A DNA stretch of 64,000 bases, taken from Burkholderia ubonensis. GTDB taxonomy: Bacteria > Pseudomonadota > Gammaproteobacteria > Burkholderiales > Burkholderiaceae. Shown here one piece after another: positions 44,178 to 53,111 of the stretch. Position 1 is the stretch's first letter, and each line of letters opens with the position of its first letter. Position numbers and translations under genes: made by a program. Below the pieces are notes generated by a model, which saw nothing but the letters and a program-made list of their open reading frames with translations, was not told where the DNA came from and searched no databases. Location of the stretch: NCBI RefSeq assembly GCF_001718695.1, contig NZ_CP013422.1:124001-188000 (forward strand), given 5' to 3'.

Positions 44178-44260
44178 GCGGCACCTCCGCACGCGCGCGG
44201 GTTGGCGTTAGTGGGATGGCGGAAGCGGACGAAGCGCGACGGGAAAGGGACGAAGGACAT
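44174..44260 (-). CDS. 28-residue leader ORF between riboswitch and antiporter
   Basis: ATG at 44260 has GGAG five bases upstream and encodes MSFVPFPSRFVRFRHPTNAN and eight more residues. Its TGA overlaps the antiporter's ATG in an ATGA junction. The overlap makes antiporter translation dependent on this ORF. It lies in the riboswitch expression platform, so manganese could act through access to its ribosome site. It is rich in Phe, Arg and Pro and matches no family I know. Confidence 0.5.
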   Translation of the reverse strand: MSFVPFPSRFVRFRHPTNANPRACGGAA

Positions 44261-44329
44261 GGGGGCTCCGTGGTCGGACGTTGACGAACCATGACGCATC
44301 TGCCGACGTCCGACCCGGAACGGCGCGAT

Positions 44330-44440
44330 GCGTCGATGGTCTCGCCAAGCCGATTCGGCCGAACGCGCCACGGCCGCAAGCCGAGTATGTTGACGCGTTC
44401 GCTTTCCAGAGCGGAAAGCAGGCTACTCCCCAAAGACGAA
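44330..44440 (-). ncRNA. yybP-ykoY manganese riboswitch
   Basis: Read on the minus strand, the conserved elements appear in order: GGGGAGTAGCC (about 44432-44422), a hairpin GCTTTCC-GGAAAGC (44419-44401), GTCAACATACTCG (about 44394-44382), a long G+C-rich hairpin, and GGCGAGACC (44346-44338). A P1 stem pairs CGTC before the first element with GACG after the last. These are the hallmark loops (GGGGAGUA, CAUACUCG, GCGAGACC) that bind Mn2+ in this class. It lies about 75 bases before a leader ORF and 160 before the antiporter start. The rest of this 482-base gap shows nothing else. Confidence 0.88.
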
Positions 44441-44659
44441 CGGCAGTCTAGCCGAGCCCGATGCTTTCGGCAAGCTGGTGCGGGCATGCGCTCGGGGCTG
44501 CATTCGGGCCTGCACGGCGGGCCGGCTGCCGACGAACGTGCGTACCGTATCGCGGAGCAAGCGCCGTGCCGCACATTACATCCATCTGTCGTTTGGTTAC
44601 TAACAACTGTCATCGACCGCGGCTAAGCTTTCGGCACCCTCACAACCGGGTTTCCCGTC

Positions 44660-46471
44660 ATGCGCTCGACACTTCGCCTGTTTGCGCCGCTCCTGCTGCT
44701 GCCCGCGCTCGCCGCGCCCGTCGTTGCCGCCACCGCCGCGCCCGTCAGCGCGACTTGCGGCGGCAGCGCGACGCCGATCGCCGAGATCCAGGGGCCGGGC
44801 GCGCCGTCGCCGCTCGCCGGCCAGAACGTCTCGATCGAGGCGGTCGTCACCGCCGATTTCGGCGGCGCCGACGGCTTCGGCGGCTTCTTCGTCCAGCAGG
44901 CCGATGCGCAGCGCCGCAACCAGCCGGGCGTCTCCGAGGGGCTGTTCGTCTATGCGCCGAAGGCGCGCGCGACGGCCGGCGATCTCGTCCACGTGACCGG
45001 CAAGGTCGAGGAGAAATACGGGCAGACGCAGCTCACGCTGTCGGGCGCCATCGCGGTGTGCGCGAACGGCCAGACGGTCACGCCGGCGACGCTCACGCTG
45101 CCGGTCGACGCCGCGACCGCGTTCGCCGCGTACGAAGGCATGCTCGTGCGGCTGCCGCAGACGCTGACCGTCACCGACAACTACGAGCTCGGCCGCTACG
45201 GCAGCGTGCTGCTCAGCAACGGCCGCCTGCGCACGCCGACGAGCGTCGTGCCGCCCGCGCAGGCGCGGTCGCAAATCGACGCGAACGCGCGCAACCGGCT
45301 GGTCCTCGACGACGGCTCGAACAAGCAGAACCCGGCGAGCGTCCCGTATCCGGCGCCCGGGCTTTCCGCCGCGAACACGCTGCGCGCCGGCTACACGGTG
45401 CGCGGCGTCGAAGGCGTGCTCGAGATGCGCTACGGCGCATGGCGCGTGCAGCCGGTGCCCGGCGCGGCCGCGCCGGCGTTCGACGCGCGCGCGAATCCGC
45501 GCACCGCGGCGCCCGCGCGCGATCGGCACGCGAACCTGCGCGTGGCTTCGTTCAATGTCCTCAATTATTTCAACGGCAACGGCCTCGGCGGCGGCTTCGA
45601 CGATCCGGCCAACCGCGGCGCGAAAACCTATCAGGAGTTCGTGCGCCAGGACGCGAAGATCGTCAGCGCGCTGAAGGCGCTCGACGCCGACGTGATCGGC
45701 CTGATGGAGATCCAGAACAACGGCTACGGCGAACTGAGCGCGGTGCGCCAGCTCGCGGCGAAGCTCGGCAGCCGCTGGCGCGTGGTCGATCCGGGCGCGG
45801 CGCGCCTCGGCGGCGACGCGATCGCGGTCGCGCTGATCTACGACAGCCGCACGGTCGAACCGGTCGGCCGCGCGGCGACGCTCGCGATCGACGACAAGAA
45901 CCGCCAGCCGCTCGCGCAGACGTTCCGGCGCGTCGGCGGCAAGCATGCGCTGACGGTCGTGGTCAATCATCTGAAATCGAAGAATTGCCCGGACGCGACG
46001 AGCGACGATCTCGACCAGGGCGACGGCCAGGGCTGCTGGAACGCGACGCGCACGCGCGCGGCGGCCAGGCTCGCCGACTGGCTCGCCGGCACGCCGACCG
46101 GCGCGTCGAGCCAGGGCGTGCTGCTGATCGGCGATTTCAACAGCTACACGCATGAAGACCCGATCCGCCTGCTCGAGTCGCGCGGCTACCGGAACCTCGT
46201 GTCGCGCTGGATCGGCGCGAATGCGTACAGCTACGTCTACAACGGCGAAGCGGGCTATCTCGATCACGCGCTCGCGTCGCTGCCGCTCGCGGCGCACGTG
46301 AAGGCCGTGCACGAGTGGCACATCAACGCGGACGAGCCGGTCGCGCTGCAGTACACGCTCGCGTACAAGAGCGCCGAGCAGCAACGGACCTGGTACGCGC
46401 CCGACGCGTACCGCTCGTCGGATCACGATCCGGTGCTGGTCGACATCGCGCTGCCGGGCCGCGCGCGCTGA
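44660..46471 (+). CDS. ExeM/NucH family extracellular endonuclease
   Basis: A 603-residue secreted nuclease. A signal peptide (about 1-23, ending VVAATA) leads to an OB-fold-like domain (VSIEAVVTADFGG to GKVEEKYGQTQL) and a C-terminal endonuclease/exonuclease/phosphatase domain from about 290. Catalytic motifs are RVASFNVLNYF, DVIGLMEIQNNG (metal-binding Glu), VVNHLKSK, GDFNSYTHEDP and SSDHDPVLVD. It would degrade extracellular DNA for nutrient scavenging or biofilm control. It is a single-gene unit; the 189 bases upstream of the start also belong to the riboswitch gap. Confidence 0.92.
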   Translation: MRSTLRLFAPLLLLPALAAPVVAATAAPVSATCGGSATPIAEIQGPGAPSPLAGQNVSIEAVVTADFGGADGFGGFFVQQADAQRRNQPGVSEGLFVYAPKARATAGDLVHVTGKVEEKYGQTQLTLSGAIAVCANGQTVTPATLTLPVDAATAFAAYEGMLVRLPQTLTVTDNYELGRYGSVLLSNGRLRTPTSVVPPAQARSQIDANARNRLVLDDGSNKQNPASVPYPAPGLSAANTLRAGYTVRGVEGVLEMRYGAWRVQPVPGAAAPAFDARANPRTAAPARDRHANLRVASFNVLNYFNGNGLGGGFDDPANRGAKTYQEFVRQDAKIVSALKALDADVIGLMEIQNNGYGELSAVRQLAAKLGSRWRVVDPGAARLGGDAIAVALIYDSRTVEPVGRAATLAIDDKNRQPLAQTFRRVGGKHALTVVVNHLKSKNCPDATSDDLDQGDGQGCWNATRTRAAARLADWLAGTPTGASSQGVLLIGDFNSYTHEDPIRLLESRGYRNLVSRWIGANAYSYVYNGEAGYLDHALASLPLAAHVKAVHEWHINADEPVALQYTLAYKSAEQQRTWYAPDAYRSSDHDPVLVDIALPGRAR

Positions 46472-46666
46472 GCGTGGGCGGCGGTGACGCCGCACATCGC
46501 CGCCATTTTCTCCGCTTCATGGGTCGCCCGCGTCATTCGCGGGCGATCCGCAATACGATGCGCCACGGTTCACGAGAATATCGGTTCATTCAGCCGCGTC
46601 GCCGATGCCGCGTCGCTCGCGATGCGATTCCGTCATCGTGTAAATAATTCCACTCGCCAACCTGAA

Positions 46667-46731
46667 ACCGATTTGAATCGGTATTTTATGGGCGGTCGCG
46701 GATTCAAATCAGCGCGCCATTCGAATCGGTT
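46667..46731. promoter_or_regulatory. cluster of GATT/AATC palindromes
   Basis: ACCGATTTGAATCGGT (46667-46682) has 7-base perfect arms. GATTCAAATC (46701-46710) and TTCGAATCGGTTT (about 46720-46732) repeat the GAATC core within 65 bases. Three related palindromic sites in an A+T-rich island suggest multiple binding sites for one regulator, about 500 bases before the carboxypeptidase gene. Confidence 0.35.
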
Positions 46732-46951
46732 TTAAATAATAAAAACGAAAGAGACGATTTGCCGATCTGAAAGCATTCGCCGCGCGATGCGTCGTTTCGT
46801 AGAACGCCGTGCGACAAGGGTGACGGCGCTCGCGTCGAATACGAAACGGCTCTCCTGCCGCTGCCCACGCGGGCCTGCGCCGCGGTCTTTCAAATCCCGG
46901 ACACTGACGGCCGTTTGCATCATCGGCGATTTTTTAATATCCGAATGATCT

Positions 46952-46981
46952 TTGACAACGCGGCGCAGCACCGCCTATTTT
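46952..46981 (+). promoter_or_regulatory. candidate promoter for the S10 peptidase gene
   Basis: TTGACA (46952-46957) and TATTTT (46976-46981), 18 bases apart, on the plus strand. The start codon of the peptidase is at 47220, giving a leader of roughly 230 bases. Confidence 0.5.
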
Positions 46982-47219
46982 TGTGGTGTCGTAAAACCGC
47001 GTAATAAAAAAGTATTCAAAACTGCAAGGGGGCGGCGTCTCGGCATCATTCTCCGCCAGCAGTGTGCTGTGTCCGTAGCGAATTCGGTCTCTCGAAGAAG
47101 TCCAATCCCCAACCGCCGTCTGCCGACCGTGCAACGCGAGTGGCGGGTGCGCCTGTGCGTTCGTTGCCGGCGACGACGGCCTGTGTGAAGCGGTATCCAA
47201 CCCGACACAAAGGACAGAG

Positions 47220-49070
47220 ATGAAACCAGACAGCAGCAGTACCCGCAGTCGCGCCATACGCCGCGCCCGGCTGGCCGCGCTAGGCGCATTGACCGTCGCG
47301 ACGCTCGTGCTGGCGGGCTGCGGCGGCGACGATTCGTCGTCGGTCGGCGCATCGAGCCTCGCGCAGGCGGCCGCGAGCCGGCAGGCCGCCGCGCAGCAGG
47401 CGAGCAGCGATGCGACGCCGGCGGCGAACCAGCCGTACGTCGACCCGGTCGCCTATTCGATGAACGCGACCGACGGCCTCGCGCCCGCGCAAGTCGCGGA
47501 GAAGGCGGCCGTGATGCACTACCAGTGGAAGTCCGGCGGCACCACGATCGACTACACGACGACCACCGGCCACCTGACCGCGCAGGACGCGAACGGCAAC
47601 GCGGAAGCGTCGATGTCGTACGTCGCGTACACCGCGCCCAGCACGAACGGCAAGCCGCGGCCCGTCACGTTCGTCTATAACGGCGGGCCCGGCTCGTCGT
47701 CGATCTGGCTGCGGCTCGGCTCGTTCGCGCCCACGCGCGTCGCGACGCCCGACCCGCTGTTCGGCAGCAACTGGCCGAACTATCCGCTCGTCGACAACGC
47801 GGAGAGCCTGATCGACACGACCGACCTGGTGTTCATCGATCCGCCCGGAACCGGGCTGTCCGAAGCCGTGTTGCCGAACACGAACCAGAAGTACTGGAGC
47901 TCGGACGCGGACGTCAACATCATGCGCGACTTCATCCAGCGCTACCTGAACGTGAACGGCCGCAGCGCGTCGCCGCTCTACCTGTACGGCGAGTCGTACG
48001 GCACGCCGCGCACCGACATGCTGGCGCTCGCGCTCGAATCGGCCGGCGTGCACCTGACGGGCATCGTGCTGCAGTCGGCGATCCTCAACTACTTCGCCGA
48101 TGCGGTGGAAGCGGTCGCGATCACGCAGTCGACCGAAGGGCTGCTGCTCGACACCGATACCGTGGCCGGTTACCTGCCCGGCTACGCGGCCGTCGCCGAA
48201 TACTTCAACCAGGTGTCGCCGGCGCCGGTGAATCCGTATCTGTATGCGTTGCAGACGGAGCTGTTCACCACGCTGATCTACAACCAGCTGCAGCGGTATT
48301 CGCAGTCGTGGGTGCTCAGCCAGCTCGGCATTCCGGATGCGCTCGGCACACCGGTGTTCCCGAGCGATGCGACGCTCAAGCTGTGGTCGATCCCGTCGAG
48401 CCTCACGATGCAGGCGCTGCGCGGCTACTTCAACGCGAATCCGTTCGGCACGAGCCTGCTGCCCGGCACGACGATCGGCCGCTACGACGGACGCGTGTCG
48501 TTGCCGAATTCCGATCCGCGCTTGCAGACCGACGGCGATCCGTCGGACATCCTGATCTCGCAGTCGTTCACGAACGCGCTCGCGACGCAGATGCCCGATT
48601 ACCTCGGCTATACCGCGCCGAACGCGACCTACCTGCCGCTGAACGACAACATCATCCAGGTGTGGGACTTCTCGCACGACGGCCAGCCGATGCCCGACAC
48701 GATCCCCGATCTGCTCGGCGCGCTGCAGCTCAACCCGAAGCTGCAGGTGCTCGCGGAGAACGGCCTGCACGATCTGGCGACGCCGTTCTTCAACACCGAG
48801 AAGCAGCTCGCTCGTCTGCAGACGGTGAAGGGTTTGAATCCGAAGCTGCAGGTGAATTTCTTCCAGGGCGGCCACATGACGTATCTCGACGACGTCGCGC
48901 GCCCGCAGATGAAGCGCGATCTGATGATCTTCTATCAGGGCCGGCGGATTCCGACCGCGCTGACGCTGCATACGCTGCCGCCGCCGTGGCCGGACGAGAA
49001 CCCGGCCGGCACGCCGACCGGCAGCGCCCCGGGCGCGAGCGCCGCGACCACGGTGGCCGCGGCGCCGTAA
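47220..49070 (+). CDS. S10-family serine carboxypeptidase-like lipoprotein
   Basis: A 616-residue predicted lipoprotein (LVLAGC lipobox, lipid Cys C34) followed by a Ser/Ala-rich spacer and a peptidase S10 domain. The oxyanion region is NGGPGSSSIWLRLG, the nucleophile is S259 in YGESYGTPR, and the catalytic His is H552 in GGHMTYLDD. These are the three marks of serine carboxypeptidases, which release C-terminal residues. It sits on the outer or periplasmic membrane surface. The start at 47220 has a purine-rich AAGGACAGAG upstream. An EF-hand protein gene follows 57 bases downstream. Confidence 0.85.
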   Translation: MKPDSSSTRSRAIRRARLAALGALTVATLVLAGCGGDDSSSVGASSLAQAAASRQAAAQQASSDATPAANQPYVDPVAYSMNATDGLAPAQVAEKAAVMHYQWKSGGTTIDYTTTTGHLTAQDANGNAEASMSYVAYTAPSTNGKPRPVTFVYNGGPGSSSIWLRLGSFAPTRVATPDPLFGSNWPNYPLVDNAESLIDTTDLVFIDPPGTGLSEAVLPNTNQKYWSSDADVNIMRDFIQRYLNVNGRSASPLYLYGESYGTPRTDMLALALESAGVHLTGIVLQSAILNYFADAVEAVAITQSTEGLLLDTDTVAGYLPGYAAVAEYFNQVSPAPVNPYLYALQTELFTTLIYNQLQRYSQSWVLSQLGIPDALGTPVFPSDATLKLWSIPSSLTMQALRGYFNANPFGTSLLPGTTIGRYDGRVSLPNSDPRLQTDGDPSDILISQSFTNALATQMPDYLGYTAPNATYLPLNDNIIQVWDFSHDGQPMPDTIPDLLGALQLNPKLQVLAENGLHDLATPFFNTEKQLARLQTVKGLNPKLQVNFFQGGHMTYLDDVARPQMKRDLMIFYQGRRIPTALTLHTLPPPWPDENPAGTPTGSAPGASAATTVAAAP

Positions 49071-49127
49071 GCGCCGGACCCGTTGCGAACGAGGAACCTT
49101 CTATTCATCCATCGAATGCGAGTGATC

Positions 49128-49550
49128 ATGTCTCCAATCAATTTGATGCGACGTATGGCTGCGGTGATCGTCGTCGGCGCCGTGACGAGCGGTGCGTATG
49201 CGCTGCCGCCGCAGGCGGTCGCGCCGGTGAAGCTGCCGCCCGGCGCGCACGGCGTCGACGGCCCGTTCTTTCCGTCGACGCGCGCGGCGCCGGTGTTGCC
49301 TTCGACCGGCGCGACGCTGCAGCAACAGGCACAGCAGCGCGTCGACGCGCGGCTCGGCGGCAACACGGTGCTGAGCAACGGCGCGGCGGTGACGAAGGCG
49401 CAGGCGCAGAGCAGCGGGCTCGGCTTCGTCGCGAAGCACTTCGACGAGATCGACGCCAAGCATACCGGCCGCGTGACGATGAGCGACGTGCGGCAGTTCA
49501 TCCAGCAGCGGCAGGTGCAGGCGCAGCAGGAGCAGCAGGACGACGAGTGA
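49128..49550 (+). CDS. exported EF-hand protein
   Basis: A 140-residue exported protein with a signal peptide (about 1-26, MRRMAAVIVVGAVTSGAYA). A proline-rich then Gln-rich region leads to a C-terminal EF-hand-like helix-loop-helix: FDEIDAKHTGRVTMSDVRQF, with Asp, Lys, Thr and Asp at the Ca-ligand positions. One canonical acidic position is replaced, so binding may be weak. It ends in a Gln/Glu/Asp-rich tail. It follows the S10 peptidase by 57 bases and is likely co-transcribed; a calcium-dependent partner or chaperone is a guess. Confidence 0.7.
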   Translation: MSPINLMRRMAAVIVVGAVTSGAYALPPQAVAPVKLPPGAHGVDGPFFPSTRAAPVLPSTGATLQQQAQQRVDARLGGNTVLSNGAAVTKAQAQSSGLGFVAKHFDEIDAKHTGRVTMSDVRQFIQQRQVQAQQEQQDDE

Positions 49551-50086
49551 CCGCGTAGCGGTCTTGCGCGGGCGCAGCGCGACGGTCGGTGCCGGGACGG
49601 CATCGGCCGGCCGTGGCGAGCGCGACGACCGCGACGATCGGCCGCCGGCATGCCGCGGCGCGGCTTCGGCCGCGGCTTTCCTCATCGACGCGCCGTCGCG
49701 CACGTCGGCGGCCCGAGGCGCGTGTCCGGTCGAGTCTCGCGTCGTGCGCGGGCGCCCGCGGCCGCTCGCCCGACATCGTGCTGCACTCCTGCACGTGTCG
49801 GCGACGCCGGCCGCCGGCCGCAGTTCATGTCTGACGTTTCCGCCACGCGAGCGCTGCACGTCGCGTCGCCGGCGATGATTCGTTCCGCGAAAGGCCCGCG
49901 CGCCGCGCGATGCGTCCTAGCGGATTGTCGCAATCCTTCTATCTGAACCGATCGGCGTCTGCTGGAATGGCGATGCCGCATGACCGCCGAGCCGACATCG
50001 CGCGGCGGCATGGCCGTCGACGTCGTCGAGCGCCTCGGCACGGCCGCCTGCGCGGTTCATCCATCACTCTCTTTCGATCCATCATC
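49551..50086. other. 536-base intergenic region upstream of glyA
   Basis: G+C-rich sequence with no supportable gene; frames crossing it are Arg/Ala/Pro-rich. I looked for a glycine-type or other recognised riboswitch before glyA and saw no convincing conserved core. The glyA promoter should lie in the last ~150 bases but no clear boxes are seen. Confidence 0.4.
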
Positions 50087-51334
50087 ATGTTCAATCGCAC
50101 TACCAGCACCGTCGCGAACGTCGATCCGGAACTGTGGGCCGCCATCCAGAACGAGAACCGCCGCCAGGAAGATCACATCGAGCTGATCGCGTCGGAAAAC
50201 TACACGAGCCCGGCCGTGATGGCCGCGCAGGGCTCGCAGCTCACGAACAAGTACGCCGAAGGCTACCCGGGCAAGCGCTACTACGGCGGCTGCGAATACG
50301 TCGACGTCGTCGAGCAGCTCGCGATCGACCGCGTGAAGGCACTGTTCGGCGCCGAAGCCGCGAACGTCCAGCCGAACTCGGGCTCGCAGGCGAACCAGGG
50401 CGTGTTCTTCGCGATGCTCAAGCCGGGCGACACGATCATGGGCATGAGCCTCGCGCACGGCGGCCACCTGACGCACGGCTCGCCCGTGAACATGTCGGGC
50501 AAGTGGTTCAACGTCGTCAGCTACGGCCTGAACGAAAGCGAAGACATCGACTACGAAGCGGCCGAGAAGCTTGCGCAGGAGCACAAGCCGAAGCTGATCG
50601 TCGCGGGCGCGTCGGCGTTCGCGCTGAAGATCGACTTCGAGCGTCTCGCGAAGATCGCGAAGTCGGTCGGCGCGTACCTGATGGTCGACATGGCGCACTA
50701 CGCGGGCCTGATCGCCGCGGGCGTCTACCCGAACCCGGTGCCGCACGCCGATTTCGTCACGACCACGACCCACAAGAGCCTGCGCGGCCCGCGCGGCGGC
50801 GTGATCCTGATGAAGGCCGAGTACGAGAAGCAAATCAACTCGGCGATCTTCCCCGGCATCCAGGGCGGCCCGCTGATGCACGTGATCGCCGCGAAGGCGG
50901 TCGCGTTCAAGGAAGCGCTGTCGCCCGAGTTCAAGGCGTACCAGCAGAAGGTGGTCGAGAACGCGCGCGTGCTGGCCGAGACGCTGGTCAAGCGCGGCCT
51001 GCGCATCGTGTCGGGCCGCACCGAAAGCCACGTGATGCTGGTCGACCTGCGTGCGAAGCACATCACCGGCAAGGCGGCGGAAGCCGCGCTCGGCGCCGCG
51101 CACATCACGGTCAACAAGAACGCGATCCCGAACGATCCGGAAAAGCCGTTCGTGACGAGCGGCGTCCGTCTCGGCTCGCCGGCGATGACGACGCGCGGCT
51201 TCGGCACGGCCGAGGCGGAGCTGGTCGGCAACCTGATCGCCGACGTGCTCGACAACCCGGAAGATGCTGCGACGATCGAGCGCGTGCGCGCGCAAGTGGC
51301 CGACCTGACCAAGCGTTTCCCGGTCTACGGGTGA
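50087..51334 (+). CDS. glyA: serine hydroxymethyltransferase
   Basis: A 415-residue PLP enzyme that interconverts serine and glycine, charging tetrahydrofolate with one-carbon units. The sequence is the standard bacterial form throughout: [53 protein letters not shown], and the PLP lysine in [13 protein letters not shown]. The start at 50087 gives the usual length; the frame extends upstream without support. A terminator hairpin follows. Its isolation from other folate genes suggests a second glyA copy in the genome, though that cannot be tested here. Confidence 0.96.
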   Translation: MFNRTTSTVANVDPELWAAIQNENRRQEDHIELIASENYTSPAVMAAQGSQLTNKYAEGYPGKRYYGGCEYVDVVEQLAIDRVKALFGAEAANVQPNSGSQANQGVFFAMLKPGDTIMGMSLAHGGHLTHGSPVNMSGKWFNVVSYGLNESEDIDYEAAEKLAQEHKPKLIVAGASAFALKIDFERLAKIAKSVGAYLMVDMAHYAGLIAAGVYPNPVPHADFVTTTTHKSLRGPRGGVILMKAEYEKQINSAIFPGIQGGPLMHVIAAKAVAFKEALSPEFKAYQQKVVENARVLAETLVKRGLRIVSGRTESHVMLVDLRAKHITGKAAEAALGAAHITVNKNAIPNDPEKPFVTSGVRLGSPAMTTRGFGTAEAELVGNLIADVLDNPEDAATIERVRAQVADLTKRFPVYG

Positions 51335-51388
51335 TGCGCGTTCCGGTGTGTCGGGGACGCCGGTTGGGGTGACACCGCGAGCGCGAAT

Positions 51389-51415
51389 GCGCGGGCCGCA
51401 TTACACGGCCCGCGC
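51389..51415. terminator. bidirectional terminator hairpin
   Basis: GCGCGGGCCG (51389-51398) and its exact complement (51406-51415) form a 10-bp stem with a 7-base loop in the 89-base gap between convergent glyA and the cysteine desulfurase gene. No T-run. Confidence 0.65.
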
Positions 51416-51423
51416 GGCCGCGT

Positions 51424-52908
51424 TCAAACCGTGACCGCGCGGCGCTCGGTCAGCCGGTTCCACAGCAGCGCGGAGCGGCTGCCGCTTCGACAATACGCGA
51501 GCACCGGCTTCGGCAGCGCATCGACCAGCGCGCCGAACGCGTCGACCTGCGCATCGCCGATCCCGTCGCGCTCGACCGGCAGATAGCGCGCGTCGAGCCC
51601 GAGTTCACGCGCCGCGGCGGCGATCTCGTCGAATGCCGGCTGGTCGGCGCTTTCGCCGTCCGGCCGGTTGCAGATCACCGCACGGAAGCCCGCATGACGA
51701 ATCGCCGTCAGCTCGGCCGGCGTGATCTGCCGCGACGCGGTGAAGCCGGTCGCGGCCGCGGCCCGGCATTGTTCGAGCGCGCGAGCGAAACACGCGATCG
51801 CGAACTCGGCGTCCTGTTCCGTCGTGAAGCGGCCGAAGCTGATGCGCACCGTGCGGCTCGCGGCGGCGGCATCGAGGCCGATCGCGGTCAGCACGTGCGA
51901 CGGCGCACCGCTCGTCGAGTTGCACGCGGAGGTGGATGACACGGCGAGCGCGTCGCCCAGCATGAACGGGAAGAAGCCCGGCACGTCGACGGTGAAGCTC
52001 ATCGTGTGCGGAATGCGGCGCGCCGCTGCCGCGTTGTGCGTGATGTCGCCGAGCGCGAGCAGCGCGTCCTTCACGCGTGCGCTGAGCGCCGCGATCCGTG
52101 CGGCTTCGCGCTCGAGCTTGTCGGCGGCCAATTCACACGCGACGCCCATGCCGACGATCTGATGGGTGGCGAGCGTACCCGAGCGCAGGCCCCGCTCGTG
52201 TCCGCCACCGTGCATTTGAGGCGCGATTCTGTCCGCAATGTCTCGACGGACGAACAGCGCGCCGATCCCTTTGGGCCCATAGACCTTGTGCGCCGACATC
52301 GACATCAGGTCGATGCCGAGCGCGCGGACATCGATCGGGGTCTTGCCGAGCGCCTGCGCGGCATCGACGTGGAGCAGCGCGCCGGCGGCGTGCACGACTC
52401 GCGCGATCTCGCCGATGTTCGTGAGCGTGCCGATCTCGTTGTTCACGAGCATGAGCGACACGAGCCCCGTATCGGCGCTGAGTGCCGCGGCTACGGCGTC
52501 GGCGGTGATTTCGCCGTCGGCGTTCGGCGACAGATAGGTGACCGTCATTCCGTGCTTCGACAGGTTCGCCGTCGTGTCGAGAATGGCCTTGTGCTCGATG
52601 CGGCTCGTGATCAGGTGGCGCTTGCCGGTCGCGGTTTCCGCGTAGCCCTTCAGCGCGAGGTTGTTCGATTCGGTCGCGCCCGAGGTCCAGACGATCTCGT
52701 CGGCGTCCGCGCCGATCAGCGCCGCGACCTGGGCGCGTGCGTGCTCGACCTTCTGCTTCGCCAGCCGGCCGGCGGCGTGCGAACTCGACGCCGGGTTGCC
52801 GAATATGCCGTCGACGCCGAGACAGGCGGCCATCGATTCGATCACACGCGGATCGGCAGGCGTCGTCGCCGCGTAGTCGAGGTAGTGCAGCGGGGTGGTA
52901 TCGCTCAT
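51424..52908 (-). CDS. cysteine desulfurase fused to DUF442 (CX5R) domain
   Basis: A 494-residue two-domain protein. Residues about 1-380 are a NifS/IscS-like cysteine desulfurase, with PLP lysine K208 in SAHKVYGPKG and the persulfide-carrying C329 in SSTSACNSTSG. The C-terminal ~105 residues are a DUF442/TIGR01244-type domain of the beta-lactamase-hydrolase-like phosphatase or sulfurtransferase group, with a CX5R loop at C473 (YCRSGSR). The fusion suggests the desulfurase passes sulfur to the attached domain, or that C473 acts as a rhodanese-like acceptor. The ATG at 52908 gives the normal IscS-like beginning; frame upstream is unsupported. Confidence 0.88.
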   Translation of the reverse strand: MSDTTPLHYLDYAATTPADPRVIESMAACLGVDGIFGNPASSSHAAGRLAKQKVEHARAQVAALIGADADEIVWTSGATESNNLALKGYAETATGKRHLITSRIEHKAILDTTANLSKHGMTVTYLSPNADGEITADAVAAALSADTGLVSLMLVNNEIGTLTNIGEIARVVHAAGALLHVDAAQALGKTPIDVRALGIDLMSMSAHKVYGPKGIGALFVRRDIADRIAPQMHGGGHERGLRSGTLATHQIVGMGVACELAADKLEREAARIAALSARVKDALLALGDITHNAAAARRIPHTMSFTVDVPGFFPFMLGDALAVSSTSACNSTSGAPSHVLTAIGLDAAAASRTVRISFGRFTTEQDAEFAIACFARALEQCRAAAATGFTASRQITPAELTAIRHAGFRAVICNRPDGESADQPAFDEIAAAARELGLDARYLPVERDGIGDAQVDAFGALVDALPKPVLAYCRSGSRSALLWNRLTERRAVTV

Positions 52909-53111
52909 GTGCTGATCGGCTCGTTCTTTTCGTGACGGAGGAAATGATACGAGGGTGAGCGGGGAAAAAGGATCCAAATTCAGCCGTGGATTCAGAACGA
53001 TGTGGAATAACGTTTTATCGTTATCGAATATGGCGAATTTATTTTCTTGCGGGTTCGGCGGACGGACCGTCGCATGCGGCGCATCCCGCGACGATCGCGC
53101 CCGCCGCCGCG

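Larger units (their letters stand above)
46472..47219. other. 748-base A+T-rich intergenic region
   Basis: The stretch 46640-46760 and 46920-47010 is far more A+T-rich than the rest of the window. It holds the palindrome ACCGATTTGAATCGGT (46667-46682), a related GATTCAAATC and GAATCGGT cluster to about 46730, and a promoter at 46952-46981. No gene is supported. The composition suggests acquired or regulatory DNA. Confidence 0.5.

Noticed and set aside
49551..50086. Glycine riboswitch upstream of glyA
   Set aside because: No conserved aptamer core could be found on reading the region.
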